From: Seriola aureovittata
Taxonomy: Eukaryota; Chordata; Actinopteri; Carangiformes; Carangidae
NCBI RefSeq assembly: GCF_021018895.1
Contig: NC_079375.1
Location: forward strand, 24,885,475 to 24,949,474
Length of the DNA: 64,000 nucleotides
Direction: 5' to 3'
Positions 23,079 through 52,624 of this stretch are shown one piece after another. The position numbers and the translations under genes are program-made. The notes below the pieces were generated by a model. The model was not told the origin of the DNA. It did not search any database and saw nothing but the letters and a program-made list of their open reading frames with translations. The stretch's first letter is position 1. Each line of letters begins with the position of its first letter.

Positions 23079-23599
23079 GGGCGTCTTCTAATCTGTTTAG
23101 ACCCTTGGTTTCCGGCTGTTTGCCGTCTGTCAAGTTAAAAATATATAACAGAGGCAATGAACCAACAAAGCCAGTAACAAACCACCCAGATGTTTGTTAT
23201 AACATTTTCATTCACAAACTTTTTCACGCTTTGTTTACAATGACAAGTCACAGCTCACAATCATATGAAAATCATAAACCTCTAAATCTGTTTGGACAGG
23301 TTAAGCTATATTTCTGGTTTTTAGGTGTGTCCCCTTTTTTCTGTCTGCCATGGGGTTAATGGTGCTTGAACCTTTTTTCCATAATTCTTGTCCAAACAAT
23401 CATCTTGTCCAAAGACAGATTACCACTATTGTTTTGCATACTATTACTCAAAACTAACCTAGACTTAACTTCCTTAGGAACAAAAGTGCCATTATATTGT
23501 AGACAGGGGTAAGTGCATGTGTCATGCTGCTATTTGAGGCCTTAAAATAACAGGTTTTTAATGATTATAGAATGTGGATAATTATCACTACCGGTGTCT

Positions 23600-23890
23600 G
23601 TCACCACTTTGGTTCTGACTAAAATATCTCAGTAGGCATTCACATTCCCCTCTGGATGAAGCTTACTGCCTTTGCTGATCCCTTGACTTTTCCTATAGTG
23701 TCCCTTATCCAGTGAAGTATCTTAACATCTACTGGTGCGATATTTTTGTACAAACATTCATGGCCCCCCGCTGGATGAATCTAAATTACTCTGCTGATCC
23801 GCCAACCTTTCATCTAGCACCACTGTGAGGTCTACATATGTGGCTTTCAGTTAAATATCCTGGGACCACTGGTTCTGGAAGTGTGATTCC
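23600..23890 (+). repeat. Interspersed repeat (GGATGAATC...TGATCC family)
   Basis: Two internal units each hold a CTCTGGATGAA/GCTGGATGAATC segment, a CTGCTGATCC-like segment, an ACTTTTC/CTTTCATCTAG segment and CACTGTGAGGTCTACAT. The order matches a repeat I know to be abundant in percomorphs. Related segments lie at 24560-24710 and 47580-47780. Confidence 0.6.
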
Positions 23891-24559
23891 CTAATTATGC
23901 ATTTCCATTTTAATCTTTTCTTTAAAGCGTATCCTCAGTGTTGCTGAGCATAGAAACATGGGACCAAGGCTAAGAAAAAGATATTTTCATATGCAGATCT
24001 TAGTCTTTTGCACTGATAATTTAACTGGTATAAATTCAAAATGGCCGCCACTTTCTCCAACTGTTATGGGGAGTTTGTTTGCTGAATCTGCTTAATCTGT
24101 GAGTGTGTTTTGTCAGAGTTGATGATGGTGTTGTTTGTGGTAGCATAGGCAAGATAAAGAAAATAGTCGTGGTGTGAGGAGCAGTGATGGCTGGCATTAG
24201 GGGAGTGACTCTGGGACGCCAGTGATCACTGTCTAGCCTCCTGGAGGTGTCGTGGGACCAACTAGACGAAACACTGGTGAAAGGAGGTTCCCACCTGATG
24301 ACCCCAAAGACATGTTAGTTATCACTGCTCATTAGTCTGTACAGCTAAATTAATAGTTATCATAGGACATGTTAAGCTTAGGGAGCTATTCACTGAGTCT
24401 GGTCCATTTTCTGAAGCACAAGCTTTGTGTTTATCTTAAATTCATACTGATGTAAGTCATAGAGATGAATAAATTGTGAGTCAGATAACACTGACTATGG
24501 GAAAACTTTATGGGACTTTACCGTCCAGAATCAGGAGCAACCAGAATAGCCATTTCCAC

Positions 24560-24710
24560 TTTACAACATGAGTGGATGGATTGTCATGAATTCGTGTTCC
24601 ACTCTGGATAACTTGGATTGTGGTAACTTTGTTGATCCCATAACTTTTCATCAGGTGAAAATTGATGTTAGTCAAATATTTTATGACCAAATACCTGCTT
24701 TTGGAAGCTA
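24560..24710 (+). repeat. Interspersed repeat fragment, same family
   Basis: It contains GAGTGGATGGATTGTCATGA, GTTGATCCCATAACTTTTCA, ATCAGGTGAAAATTGATG and ATGACCAAATACCTGC, the middle part of the element at 23600. Confidence 0.6.
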
Positions 24711-26179
24711 TAAAACTAAAGTTTTAATGTTTATGATGTTACTATGGACTGTATGTGGTTGACTGCTCCTCTTCACAGCTGATTCCTCTTGACCTTTATC
24801 TACTTAATTTAACCTATTTTATGTTTCCTGCTGTACTAAAGAGAATTCATTGCCCTGCAGGACTGGCTAAGTGTGTTCCTTCTTTCTCTGATTTGAGTAG
24901 TTCAATCATAAATTTTAGTTTCCCATTGAAAGAGCAGCGTGTTGTGTTCACTGATGATTTATCACCATCACCTCCTTCAACTCCCGTGACACAGTTTCCT
25001 TGTGTGGTATCAATAAAGTTGATTTTACCTTATCTGAGATCATCATTCTGTTGTTTGGTTATGCTCCTTTGGCCATAATTGTTTGACCTGTGATTCACCA
25101 TGTCATTAAGTCATTACTTATTTCACATACCAAACATTATTTTAACACATAATCATATAAGGTTGCATTATAATAATTACTCTGATATCTGTCTAAATCA
25201 TTATTCAGGTTTATCTTTTTGCTCTGTATATAGTGCATTCTAGTAGTTTAAACATTACCAAAAACCAAAACTGAGAAAAGACAGGAAGAAAATAAAGAAT
25301 GAGGAAGTGAATACTGAGCATTTAACCTACTATATCAGAAGAAAAGCTAATTTAAACAGGATGGCAAACTGATTAAATATTCTCTAATGGGTCCAAAGAT
25401 GTATGTGCCAAGTTTTCTCCAGGGAAGGAAACAAAGGCTTCTACTGGATGTGAACTTTAAACAAAATTCACAGTTTCTTGTACCATATAGATATTTCAGT
25501 TACCAGATCAACCACAGGTCAGTTATTTTACACGGCGGCCATTTTCCCCTGATGTCGTGCTGAGGGAGGGAAGCCTTGAGCACTTTAATGTCTCTGAATA
25601 AATCCTGTGCGAGAATGTTGAGATGGTTGAAGAACTTGACTTGTTTACCTTCACTTTCCTTTGACTACACTGATAAATGGCCAGATGAATTTGCCAGATG
25701 TTGCCAGATGTTGAATGTCAGGCCAGCCCACACTGTAAATTAATGCTAGGTTAGCAAACTTAAAGTTTGCAACTGACATGAATGTCAAATGTTGGCGCTA
25801 CTAAAGTTGTCAGATGACAAATTAATCCACTGGCTTGTGCAAACGTTAAACATTAACTAATGTTATATGGTTTCATAATCAACCTAAATCAATAATACTG
25901 TAATATAACAGCGCAGGGTATCACTGCTAACTTAACTGGTTGAAAAGATAGCAAGGCAGCTAATGTTACATTGCAAGCTTAATATCATGATGTTTTATTT
26001 AAACGTTGAACTAAATGTGTCCAAGATCTGCAGTGATATTTCAGAATAAATTAATTTCTTTGATATTGTATCATGCACCACTATCAAACGGTAATGTTAG
26101 CTAAGAAGTGTTTGAATGCTAACGTTAGCTGTTTGCTAACGTTAGCTACTAGGTTATCAAATATGTTGTTCTACCTTGA

Positions 26180-26590
26180 CATATGGGTCGATGTCCCCGC
26201 GGATTTTCATTATCTTTTCCAGTTGTTCATCGATCAGGTAGCAGCCCCTACGCAGCAGGCGTACCAGACTTTGGTTGTCGTGGTTACAATGATAAACATG
26301 CGGAACGTACGACAGCAGCGTACCGGACCCTTTGTCGCCATGGTTACAGTAATAGAGGGCCATGGCTTGGTTATGTTTAGAAACAAAAACTACTTGGTTA
26401 ATAATAATAATTATTATAATATAATATATAATATAATTAAATAGTTTAAGGAAATATAAAAATATAAAATGAGTACTTCCTTAAGATTAGACGATCTACG
26501 TTGTCATGGTTACAACAATAACAACGAGGTTAGGCTTGATGAGGTCATGGATAATAGAAACAAAATAAACAGCTAGATTCACACAGGAAT
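26180..26590. repeat. Interspersed repeat copy (GTTGTCATGGTTAC family)
   Basis: It contains TTGTCGTGGTTACAATGAT, GCCATGGCTTGGTTATGTTT, a GAGTACTTCC segment and GTTGTCATGGTTACAACAAT (26500 onward). An AT-rich simple stretch has been inserted in the middle relative to the copy at 13990. Confidence 0.6.
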
Positions 26591-27880
26591 GGAAATAGAC
26601 CCTCCTCTTGATAACTAGGTGTTAGGTTGTGGTCCCTTTGGCCCCTTTACACCTCCTCTGAAATATCACCATTTGTTACACAGGAAGCATCTTCTGAGGT
26701 CATGTGGTCATTTGGTTTCGATGCCTCTGTGTCAGGGTTTGTGAGGTTTAATACAGAAAACTGCAGCAATAAAAAAAAAATTAGAGTGGCACGAACATGT
26801 ATTCAGGACAAGTTTAGTATTGGTGCACGATAAACACAAAGTCAATTTAAGGAATAGAGATTAATTTCATTGTGTACCATTAAAGATAAAAACGTAATGG
26901 GAACCTTTGTCTACCGGACAATCAAACATTGGACCTCAGTGCTGTAATTTGTTTACAGTATGACTAATACAACTGATGTATAATGGATGTTAAGTCAGAA
27001 TTGTGTAAATGTTCTATAGGCCTATAATGTGTATGAAACGCTTTACAGTGATATTAATAATGAAGATTAAACCCAATCTGAAAGAGGCCCAAATAAACAA
27101 ATTTAGGTTTGTATCTTCTGCATTTACATTCACACAATTGGTAACACAAAGATCACATTGGATCTTAATAAATAAACCTACATGTCAAATTGTGTCCAGC
27201 TAGTACAGCTGAGGTCTCAACGACTGTACAAGAACAAACTTATATAAATATTTATATAAGTTATAAGTTATATAAGTTATTATAATTATATAATAAATAC
27301 AAATGACGACATTTCACACAGCCTTATAGAGAATACCCACTGAGAAGCAGAACAAGTAACGTTAGCATACAGCTGTTTGTTAGCTAAGTCAACTAGTTAG
27401 TTACCCAGTTTGCCTGCTAACCAAATAGTGTGTGGATACTGCTCCTTGTACTTAAGTAAATTTCTTTTTTTAAAAAGTCATTTGGAGCTGCAAAGAGAGC
27501 TGATCAGGTGGTGTTCAGGCCTTTTCTGTGAGATACAGACAAAACTGATTTATGAAGCATGTAAACATACATAACACATAATAATAAAAATCAGTGTAAT
27601 GGTCCTTTACAGAAGAATTCTTTTGAATTTTGAGAATTGTCCACAAAATGAGCTACACCAGGTGCATCTTTTCTTTTCTTTTTTTTTTATCATCCATTGA
27701 TAAAAAAAAATAAAGAAAGATGAAAATGTCACTATTGGCTCTGTTTTATTTCTGCATTACAAAACAAAGAAGCCACAGGTGTTCAATACCAAACATTTTG
27801 TTATTTTCAGCAGCTGTAAATGGTAAATGCGTAACACTCCACTACACTCTTCCTTTTTCTCACTTCCTCCTTCAGGCAGA

Positions 27881-37708
<9,828 letters not shown>

Positions 37709-38925
37709 AGGGAGACACTTCCAGAAAGACTAATAACTCCTGCAACTTTAGATTTGTGTTTTGATTTTTGTAAATTTATGTATATATGACATATTCTATA
37801 CACATTTATATGCTGTAATCATTTTAATATTTGTTGTTGAGAACATACAGTATGCAGGTTTTTGACCACTCAGTGACGTGTGTGTGTCTTCAGTATCACC
37901 TTGAGGTGCATAGCAGTTTAATCCTGAGGGGAAATTTATAAAAACAAATGAGCATTATATAAAAATGTTTATACTGTTTGTGTCCTGGCATTTCAATATT
38001 TGGACCAAACAAACAGTTTTCAGAGTTTATGTACAGAGAAACTGAACAAACTGCAGACATTATAGAAAGAGTTTGCAAAGGTAGGACAGAATATAGACAG
38101 AATCGATCTGTGCAAATGATGTGACATTGGAAAAAGGACATGCTTTTTATGAACATAACTGTTATAATGAGCAATGACCTTTGTTCATACACATTTAAAA
38201 CTGTAAATAATGCATGATTCAGTAGACGTGATGCACTTCTCTTCACCTCTCACACTGAGCAGCCATTGTGGTGTGAAATGTTTGAGTTTAAAAAATAATT
38301 TAAATATAGATCATGTATCATTTTATTGGTGTTCGACTGAGCTGTTCTCTGATCATAGGCTTCACTAAAATGAAGGTCCGTCTCTACAGGCAGTAATCAG
38401 TGGCAGTAGAAACCTCAAAATGTCCGTCTGGACCTTGGATGTAACAGCAGCATTATATATTGTGATGTTCCATAATAACATTTCCAGGTATAGAAATCGT
38501 GCTCTACAAGATTATAACCGTCTATTTTACATTTCATTGCTAATTATCTCATAAGCTGCTGGAACACTGAACCACTCATCTCCATGTGGTGTTAACAGAA
38601 ATACTGCTCTTTGGTAAAAACTGTGCGTCTCTATTTCATTAAGCAGTGAAGGGTTGATCACCTGTAAGTCCACTTCATATTGAAGTGCTGTAGCTCTTTG
38701 TTTGTTGCAGGGCATAAATGTGGAATCAGTTGTGCTTATTTCATCATTTCAAATATGGTCTTTTATCATCACAAGTGTTAGTTGCTCAGGGTTTGACACT
38801 GGATGACTCGTGTGTTCCTGAGTGAAAGTGAGAGTAACTTCTGTTTAAATGTAACTGATGAAGAAAGGTACCCGGACCCCAATTATAGTACGAGTGTAAT
38901 AAATGTTTGTTGGTTTGTCATTTAA
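37709..38925 (+). other. lyn 3' untranslated region
   Basis: From the TAG at 37706-37708 to a strong AATAAA at 38898-38903, which is followed by a GT-rich stretch (GTTTGTTGGTTTGTC). No open frame of note. Confidence 0.65.
38898..38903 (+). terminator. lyn poly(A) signal
   Basis: Canonical AATAAA with TGTTTGTTGGTTTG directly downstream, about 1.2 kb after the stop codon. Confidence 0.7.
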
Positions 38926-39527
38926 TCATTCTTTGAGCTGTACACTTGTTGCTATTTGAATGAGAACATGTAAATTAAAGAAATACACAGTACATGTCAT
39001 TGTGTTGGATGTCTTTTTAGCTTTCAGAGATTTAAACTGTCACTCTTACTTTTTCTGAGAGATTGTCCTTAACAACAAATTGATCCCATATGATTTTCAT
39101 TCATTTCATTTGCCAAATTGCATTTATAGTTAGTTCAATCGATCAATCAGTCGCTAAAAGGAGCAGAGAGCTCTGGGTGCTGGAGCAGAATTAGTGTAAG
39201 TTTAAATGTACAGCAGGTAGTTAGACACTGTGATGAAGAAAATAACAACATGAACTGTGTTCAGACAGAGCAGCAGGAACTGGTCCCAGTAACAGACTGG
39301 AGATGAGGCACTACACAACGATCATATGTGGAACTGTTTTTAGGCTAATTTATTTATTTGCAAGAATGTGGAGATGTCTCCTAAATCATATCGGATATTA
39401 TATTTAACTGTATATTGTGTGAGATTTAAAGAAGAGGAAAAACTCGTTTATTATATTAATGAGTACTTTATTTACAGAAAGAAAGAGGTCTTTTGTTTTG
39501 AAACCCCGGTTTGCTTCCTGGTTTGGT

Positions 39528-39700
39528 CACGTGGTCTTCCAAGATGGCCGCGCCCTGGAGCACAGTGGTGCAGTAGCGACTGATAGAGTTGTGCAAGCGC
39601 GTTTAAATGACAGTTGAGGAGCAGCAGGTCGCGACTGACATCTCCAGAGAGAGACAGAGGAGCGTCTGATAAAGCCTGACACTTCCTCAGCGCCGCCGAC
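39528..39700 (+). promoter_or_regulatory. urod promoter and 5' UTR
   Basis: CACGTG (E-box) at 39528-39533 is followed by AAGATGGCCGC, a textbook YY1 site, at 39541-39551, about 150 bases before the ATG. There is no TATA box. This layout is typical of a housekeeping promoter, where YY1 near the start site sets initiation. The 5' UTR is probably 100-150 bases. Confidence 0.6.
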
Positions 39701-46382
<6,682 letters not shown>

Positions 46383-46479
46383 AGAGAGAGAGACACCCGT
46401 CTGTGTGAGGGAGTGTGTTGGCCAAAAAAATAATGTTGATTGTGATGGAAGAAGAAAATGTACAATAATGCAATATTTT

Positions 46480-46485
46480 ATTAAA
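46480..46485 (+). terminator. urod poly(A) signal (variant)
   Basis: ATTAAA about 100 bases after the stop, repeated at 46490. Short 3' UTRs are usual for UROD. No canonical AATAAA lies closer. Confidence 0.55.
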
Positions 46486-47579
46486 AACTATTAAAAGCGG
46501 TAAGCTTTGGTGTTTGAATACAAAAGGGCATCATCAAAAGGAAATATTATCCTGCAAGAGGCCAAGGAGAAAAACAACAACATTGCTTTAATATTGTGAC
46601 ACAAAAAAATATCAAAATCAAACATAAATTCGTAGATTTGCTGCATAAACAACATGTTGGTTTTCTAAGACAAGATCTATAATGTGTTGATCTGACCAGG
46701 AGTGGATTATGTATTTGGATTTGAACGGGATGAACTCATTCTTACAAGTACATGTACATTATAAATGCATTTTAAGTGGTATGGGATTGTATTTTTCATT
46801 GTTATTGGATATATTCAAAAATGCAGCTTCGACTTGATGGAAAAATATTCTCTTAGATATTAGTTATCCAATCAAACTCACGGTGATGTGACGTTAGAAA
46901 TACAAACCGAGACAAACCTCTATCACCTCTTTGTAGCCGTAAACCTCTTCAATCAAAACTGGGCTCTTCATCAGTGCGAGTAGTTTCTGTCTCAAAGGCT
47001 CTTGAAGAGAAAAACAAAATGCTGTTAAAAAGCTGGTGACTTGGAAAGAGTTTCAGTTTTAAGGGGAAAATGTCAGTAGCTCAATGATTCCTCCATCTAA
47101 CGTTGAACGAATCGTTTTATTTTGACTCCTGTGGATAGAAAATCTTCTGAGAAATACACACGAGAAGATGAGAAGGATGCTGTTTTTGTCTTTTACCCTA
47201 AATCTGTCTTTGTCTGTTTTATTTCATCAACTCAGACTTGTACAACAAGTGGCTTAAGCAGTGAATCACAGTGTAATCACAGAGGCTGTGTGTGAGAGAA
47301 TATTAAAAACCTACACATTCATCTGGCTCTTTCTATTCTGCTCTGTTAAATGATGAGTGATTTAATTTTTGGTGAAATTTATCTTCCTTTGTATTTTATA
47401 TTAATAGAATTAATAGATTAGAAAATCTGGGTCATGCTTCGCCCCCATTCAAACAATATTATTTGCTAGTAGCTGCATGTAGCCACATTCACGCTAGTAG
47501 CAGCCACATTAGCTGCCACTAGCATAATTTAGCCACACTCACGCTAGTGGCAGCTAATTAGTGCCATAAGCAGGTCAAA

Positions 47580-47780
47580 CTTTCACTATGATTTGTGATC
47601 GTATTCATGCAATGCTAATGGGATTACCATCAACCTCATCTGCAATTTGTTTTTATTGCTAATTAGCAAATGTTAGCACACTAACTCACTGAACTGAGGT
47701 GGTGGATATGGTAAACATAGCTACCTGCTAAATATCAGTTAACATACTGACATTAGCATTTAGTTTAAAGTATCATTATA
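47580..47780 (+). repeat. Interspersed repeat fragment (GCTAATTAGCAAATG family)
   Basis: It contains GCTAATTAGCAAATGTTAGC, then GGTGGATATGGTAAACATAG, a CTACCTGCTAAATATCAG segment and GACATTAGCATTTAG. I know this as the 3' part of the element whose earlier parts lie at 23600 and 24560. Confidence 0.6.
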
Positions 47781-49322
47781 GAAAGCTGCACCTGTCCTCT
47801 TTTTCTGTCTCCTCCTCTAGCATCTACCTCACATATGAATCTTGTAATTGAATAGAAATAGCTAAAACGCACTGACCCATGTGCAAAGTTTTGGATATTA
47901 GTATCATCACTTCGCTAATATCTACTGATCCTCATGTAAGTCCCACTGGACAGAAGTGCTAAATACTTCAAAGCTGATTTCATGAACCCACTTATATAAT
48001 TTCTGTTTGTTTTGATGGTTTATACGTCAGAAAGTGGGGACGGGTTCGAGGCTGAGGCCTGGACCAGGAAATGGGACAAAGACAGTGACAGTGACTGGGG
48101 CTCTAACTGGGACAGATATGAGACACTGTCCTGCCTGAAGGTGTGGGAACATGATTGTATCATCCAGACTGAAGTCCTTCGAGACATGCTTTGTAATGAA
48201 GATATATATAAATAAACAGTACAGCACAATGTGGCCTCTGGAAGGGCATTAACTGATTCTAACAGAGTGTCTTTTTTTTCAGAAATAATTAGCCTTAAAG
48301 GGGAAAGAGCAGTCACCACCACGACTAGAACTAAGACAGAATCTCACATTATTACGCTTCGCCAAGTGCTTCACGGTTTGAAAGATTCACAGTATGTGCT
48401 GCAGCTTGGTATCACCAAACTGTGAGGTTAAATGTAAATCTTAACCACCACAGCCGTGTTGAAGTGCTGTATAAACCTGGCCTGAATGCCTGAATGACTG
48501 GCACCTTGTTGGATTAACTCATACACATAAACGGTTCACACTAAGTTACAGTTACAGGTCATGTGATGTTTGAGAGCTGGATTTCTGTGTCATGTCATGA
48601 AGTTAACATTGTTGTCTAAATGAGCCACATTTCAGTCACTATTTTGACCATCGTCTGGAAACAAACAGAAAAACATGTGAATGACAACAGCTTAATTAGG
48701 CAGAATCCAAATACCATGACGTGGTCTTGGTCTCGTGGTCAGTGTATTTCTTTGTAGGTTAAACCAGCCACATGGAGATGTGCCTTATTAAACCCAAATT
48801 CTACCACTGCACAAACAAAAATATACAATCACCAAGTGAAAAAGCAAAAGACGAGATCGTCCGTATCGTGAAAATAACAATCAAGTGATAAAAATCAACC
48901 ATCTTCGCCAGTTACGGCTCGTCACACACTGCGATCACAACAACCAATGAGATGCTAGATAAAGCTGAGGAGGCAGAAACATCCCATCACAACCATCAAG
49001 CTCTTTGTCTCCATGGGAATTTAACAACTTAATAAATTGGGGGTGAATACAAAACTACATTTTATTAAACTGAATTTGGCTTAAAATGACATTATGTGCA
49101 TTATTACTGTAATCACGGTAGAAGCTCTTTACACGAGGAAAAGATCAGTTAATCCCAAATTGTGTTTTTCTCTGTGCGGCAGCTAAGAACGTCAGATAAG
49201 CAGATTCTGGTAAATCCGGTTGTTGTTGCTGATGTTGTTGTTGTGAAGGATTCTAGCAAAAATCATAACATCATGTGACCAGACTGGGGTGAAGGGAGGC
49301 TTCAGGGGTTCCCTCCTCACCC

Positions 49323-49349
49323 CACACACACACACACACACACACACAG
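49323..49349. repeat. (CA)n microsatellite
   Basis: About 13 CA units, intergenic. Confidence 0.93.
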
Positions 49350-50523
49350 AGAACAGTTTTGACATTCAACACCAATATTTTAGAGTGAAATCATTCATTT
49401 CTGCTTTTGTTTTGTTTTCACTGGGTTTGACTTTTTTTCTGACAAAATACTCTAGAATTTTCTTTAATTTTAATAGTTTAATTCCAAACTGAAATATAAC
49501 AATAAAAGCAAATGTTTAAAAGAATCTCTTCTATGACACTTTTTTTTATTTTTATTTAAACATAAATAATGATGTGATTAATCAATTTGAATGAGATTAC
49601 AGGAGGATAATTAATTTATAAATTAATGGACTGCAATATATTAATGGATTATCTGCATGCTTAAAGGACTTTTTACATTTTATAACTGACAAAATAACAT
49701 GAAAGCCAATCCTTTCATTTATAACCTGCAGGGGCCTTAATTTTTAAATTTAAAATAAACTTTTATTTCATTCTTTTCATTTATAATTTTAAGGGATTCT
49801 TACCCCTTAAAAACCACATTTAACAATTCTTAATATATTATGATCTGATTTAGCTGTTAGTAAACCCAAAATTTGAGGCGAGTACCTAAATTTGCACCTT
49901 GTATGAACAATTATGGATCAGTAAATGGTTTTTACCTGCAAAGAACGACACAAACCACAGAAAATCCATGAAAAACCAATTAATATATTGCAATCCATCA
50001 ACTTATCAATCAATATTTGACATTCGGACGATGTTGGATTTTGGTTACACGACTAAAAACCAACAAGATTTCAACCCACACCGATGTTAATGGCCAGCTG
50101 TGTTACAGCAGGCGCAGCCCCTAAAGTCTATTTAATGTTTTTATTAAGAGTAATATCAAGATGATTTTGTTATTATTGATATTATTCTATCTTCTATTTC
50201 ATTGTCAACTAATCACATGAAATGACCCTGTGTCTGTCTCTGACTTCCTGATCCTGTCTGTGGCACAAACCCACCGGCTCCTTCTGAAGACGTAGATCTT
50301 TACAGATGTGTCACAAACACGTAGTTTCATTTTTAACAAAGGATAAATAATTTCATTAAAACAGCAGGTCAGGGTAGTTTTTAACAAGCATTATTCAGAT
50401 GGGAGTTTATAGTGTTAACATTTGTTGGGGACTATTTTCAGCTGCGGATTAATACACGTTTGGTGAGCGTGTAAGTATTGACAACAGCAGGATGTATGTG
50501 TGAATGGGCCAACATGAACTACA

Positions 50524-50595
50524 GTGTGTGTGTGTGTGTGTGTGTCTGTGTGTGTGTGTGTGTGTGTGTGTCTGTGTGTGTGTCTGTGTGTGTGT

Positions 50596-50670
<75 letters not shown>

Positions 50671-50691
50671 TGTGTGTGTGTGTGTGTGTGT
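50524..50691. repeat. (GT)n array with TCTG interruptions
   Basis: About 168 bases of GT interrupted regularly by CTG. It generates open frames in several phases on both strands that are not genes. Confidence 0.95.
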
Positions 50692-51073
50692 TGATGGTAA
50701 TGAAGCAACATGTCAGACAATACAAGAGCCTGTTTCACTGATGTGTTTTTAATGGTGAAGCTCTGTGGTGCAGAACATTTATCAGGCTCTGAATACACAC
50801 ATTGTTGTTGTCTTTTTATGAGCTTCAGTGACAATAAGAAATATTTTGAATATAACCTGACTTACACCCTTAACCCTGCAAACTGGGTTAGTGGTGCGAT
50901 TCCACAACAGGTGAAGGCTGCACTTCCCTGATTTTCCCGCTTGTTTTGAATGCAAGGTGGTCATGAAACGTTGAATACAAGCCTCTGAATAATTAAGCCT
51001 GTACAGCAGTGAGTGTTATTAATAAATACAACAACACACAAAGCTCAGAGCAGCTGAATTAATGTTGATAATT

Positions 51074-51095
51074 GGGGGGGGGGGGGGGGGGGGGG
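51074..51095. repeat. Poly(G) tract
   Basis: About 22 consecutive G. A C-run follows at 51204-51212. Confidence 0.9.
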
Positions 51096-51325
51096 CGATT
51101 CTTGCTCAAATGAAAGTGTGCCTTCATTCATCTCTGTCCTTTGTGTTGCTGTAACCATAAAAAAAACACACACACACACACACACACAGGCTTTTGTTGT
51201 TGCCCCCCCCCCTATTGCGTAAATAGCGGAGACAAATGAACAAAAATCACCACTGATTGTCGACAGGTAAGACTGAAGAGGCTGAGACTGTGTGTCAGCG
51301 GGCCATCTGGGAACACAGTGACAGG

Positions 51326-51328
<3 letters not shown>

Positions 51329-51398
<70 letters not shown>
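51329..51398. repeat. (GT)n microsatellite
   Basis: About 35 uninterrupted GT units. A complementary CA array lies at 51168-51189. Confidence 0.95.
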
Positions 51399-51400
<2 letters not shown>

Positions 51401-51592
51401 AGAAGGTTGTAACAATGAATCTGTGCTCTTTAGAAATGGAGATCAATTTCCACATGGTCGCCTTTAAAGGCTTTGGCAGAAGAATAATATTTAAGTATGT
51501 GTGTGTTTTGTGTATGTACTTGTGTCTGTGTGTCGCTGGGCTTTTATGTGCACAGCGATTGAACAGGTGAATGCGTCTTTGTGGGATTCTCC

Positions 51593-51598
51593 CTCTCT

Positions 51599-51651
<53 letters not shown>
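51593..51651. repeat. (CT)n/(GT)n compound repeat
   Basis: Short CT stretch followed by about 25 GT units. Confidence 0.93.
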
Positions 51652-51653
<2 letters not shown>

Positions 51654-51785
51654 AAGGAGGTCCAGGCTCCATCTCTCAGCAAATCAGCAGGCCTGAAAAT
51701 CCAATCTGCCTGGAGAGACAGCAGGCTTTACATCATCTGCCATGGATGGACACTATCAGCGCTTTATCAGTGACCGCCCCCCAAA

Positions 51786-51897
51786 ACACACACACACACA
51801 CACACACAATCTTTCGATGACCACATGCATGAATGAACACACACACACACACACACACAATCTTTCGATGACCACATGCATGAATGAACACACACAC
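51786..51897. repeat. Two copies of a 51-bp unit containing a CA array
   Basis: AATCTTTCGATGACCACATG, then CATGAATGAACACAC, starts at 51808 and is repeated without change at 51859. Each copy is preceded by a CA array, so the unit is CA array plus 36 unique bases. Confidence 0.9.
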
Positions 51898-52624
51898 ACC
51901 ACGCTGTGACAGAGACTGATAGGCATTATTACTATAGTGGTTATGGAGGCAGGCAGAGGCAGAAATGGAGACTCTGGCTTCAGTCTGAAAAACCTTCAGA
52001 GGCTTCACACGGACGCAGACTCTGACAGCTGTGACTTCCCCTCTTTGCTGATGACACCTCACTATCCCACCTCATTTAACCTGTTGAGTTGGACCCTGTT
52101 TGTGACCCACATGACTGTAGGGAATCACATTCATCTACATCACCTTGGAAAAAGTTTCTTCTATTCACTGGAGAAAAGGTTGAAGATATTTTACCCCGAC
52201 TGAAGTATGAAGGAATTCATTTGTTCATTCGTTCACACCGTTGTCTTTTTGTCCCACGGTGGATTGGTAGGAGATAGAGTGATGTATAAACATGACAAGT
52301 AACTCTGAAGGAGGTTCAGTTGCTTTATAATAGAGTCCTCTATTTTTACCTCATGTTTGGTTCAAATGAAAAAATAAACATATGCGACACACTCATCCAT
52401 CTAATATCCATCCTTTTTTATCCAGGTCACGGTGGCACCGAGATAAACAAATATCCTGTTCTGCAGCCAGTCAACTGTGGTTACAGAGAAGAAACTAAAC
52501 CACTTTCAGCATTAGGCGTCTCAACTTTTTTAAAACTATGCTGCTTCTGAGCTCAGACATGCCTGAACAGGAGCCTGGTCAATTCTGGCTGCATCACAAG
52601 ATTAACTGGTAGTAGTAAATCAGA

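Larger units (their letters stand above)
22499..27875 (+). other. lyn intron 1
   Basis: About 5.4 kb between the non-coding exon and the start-codon exon. It contains (AC)n and (GT)n arrays, three interspersed-repeat segments listed separately, several AACGTT palindromes of the GCTAACGTTAGC type (26119-26148) and AT-rich sequence. I see no coding exon on either strand; the small frames are short and without domains. Confidence 0.6.

Noticed and set aside
50415..50834. Long His-Thr and Val-Cys repeat frames
   Set aside because: Direct translations of a GT/CA microsatellite. The same applies to frames at 32273, 44427, 45231 and 53640.
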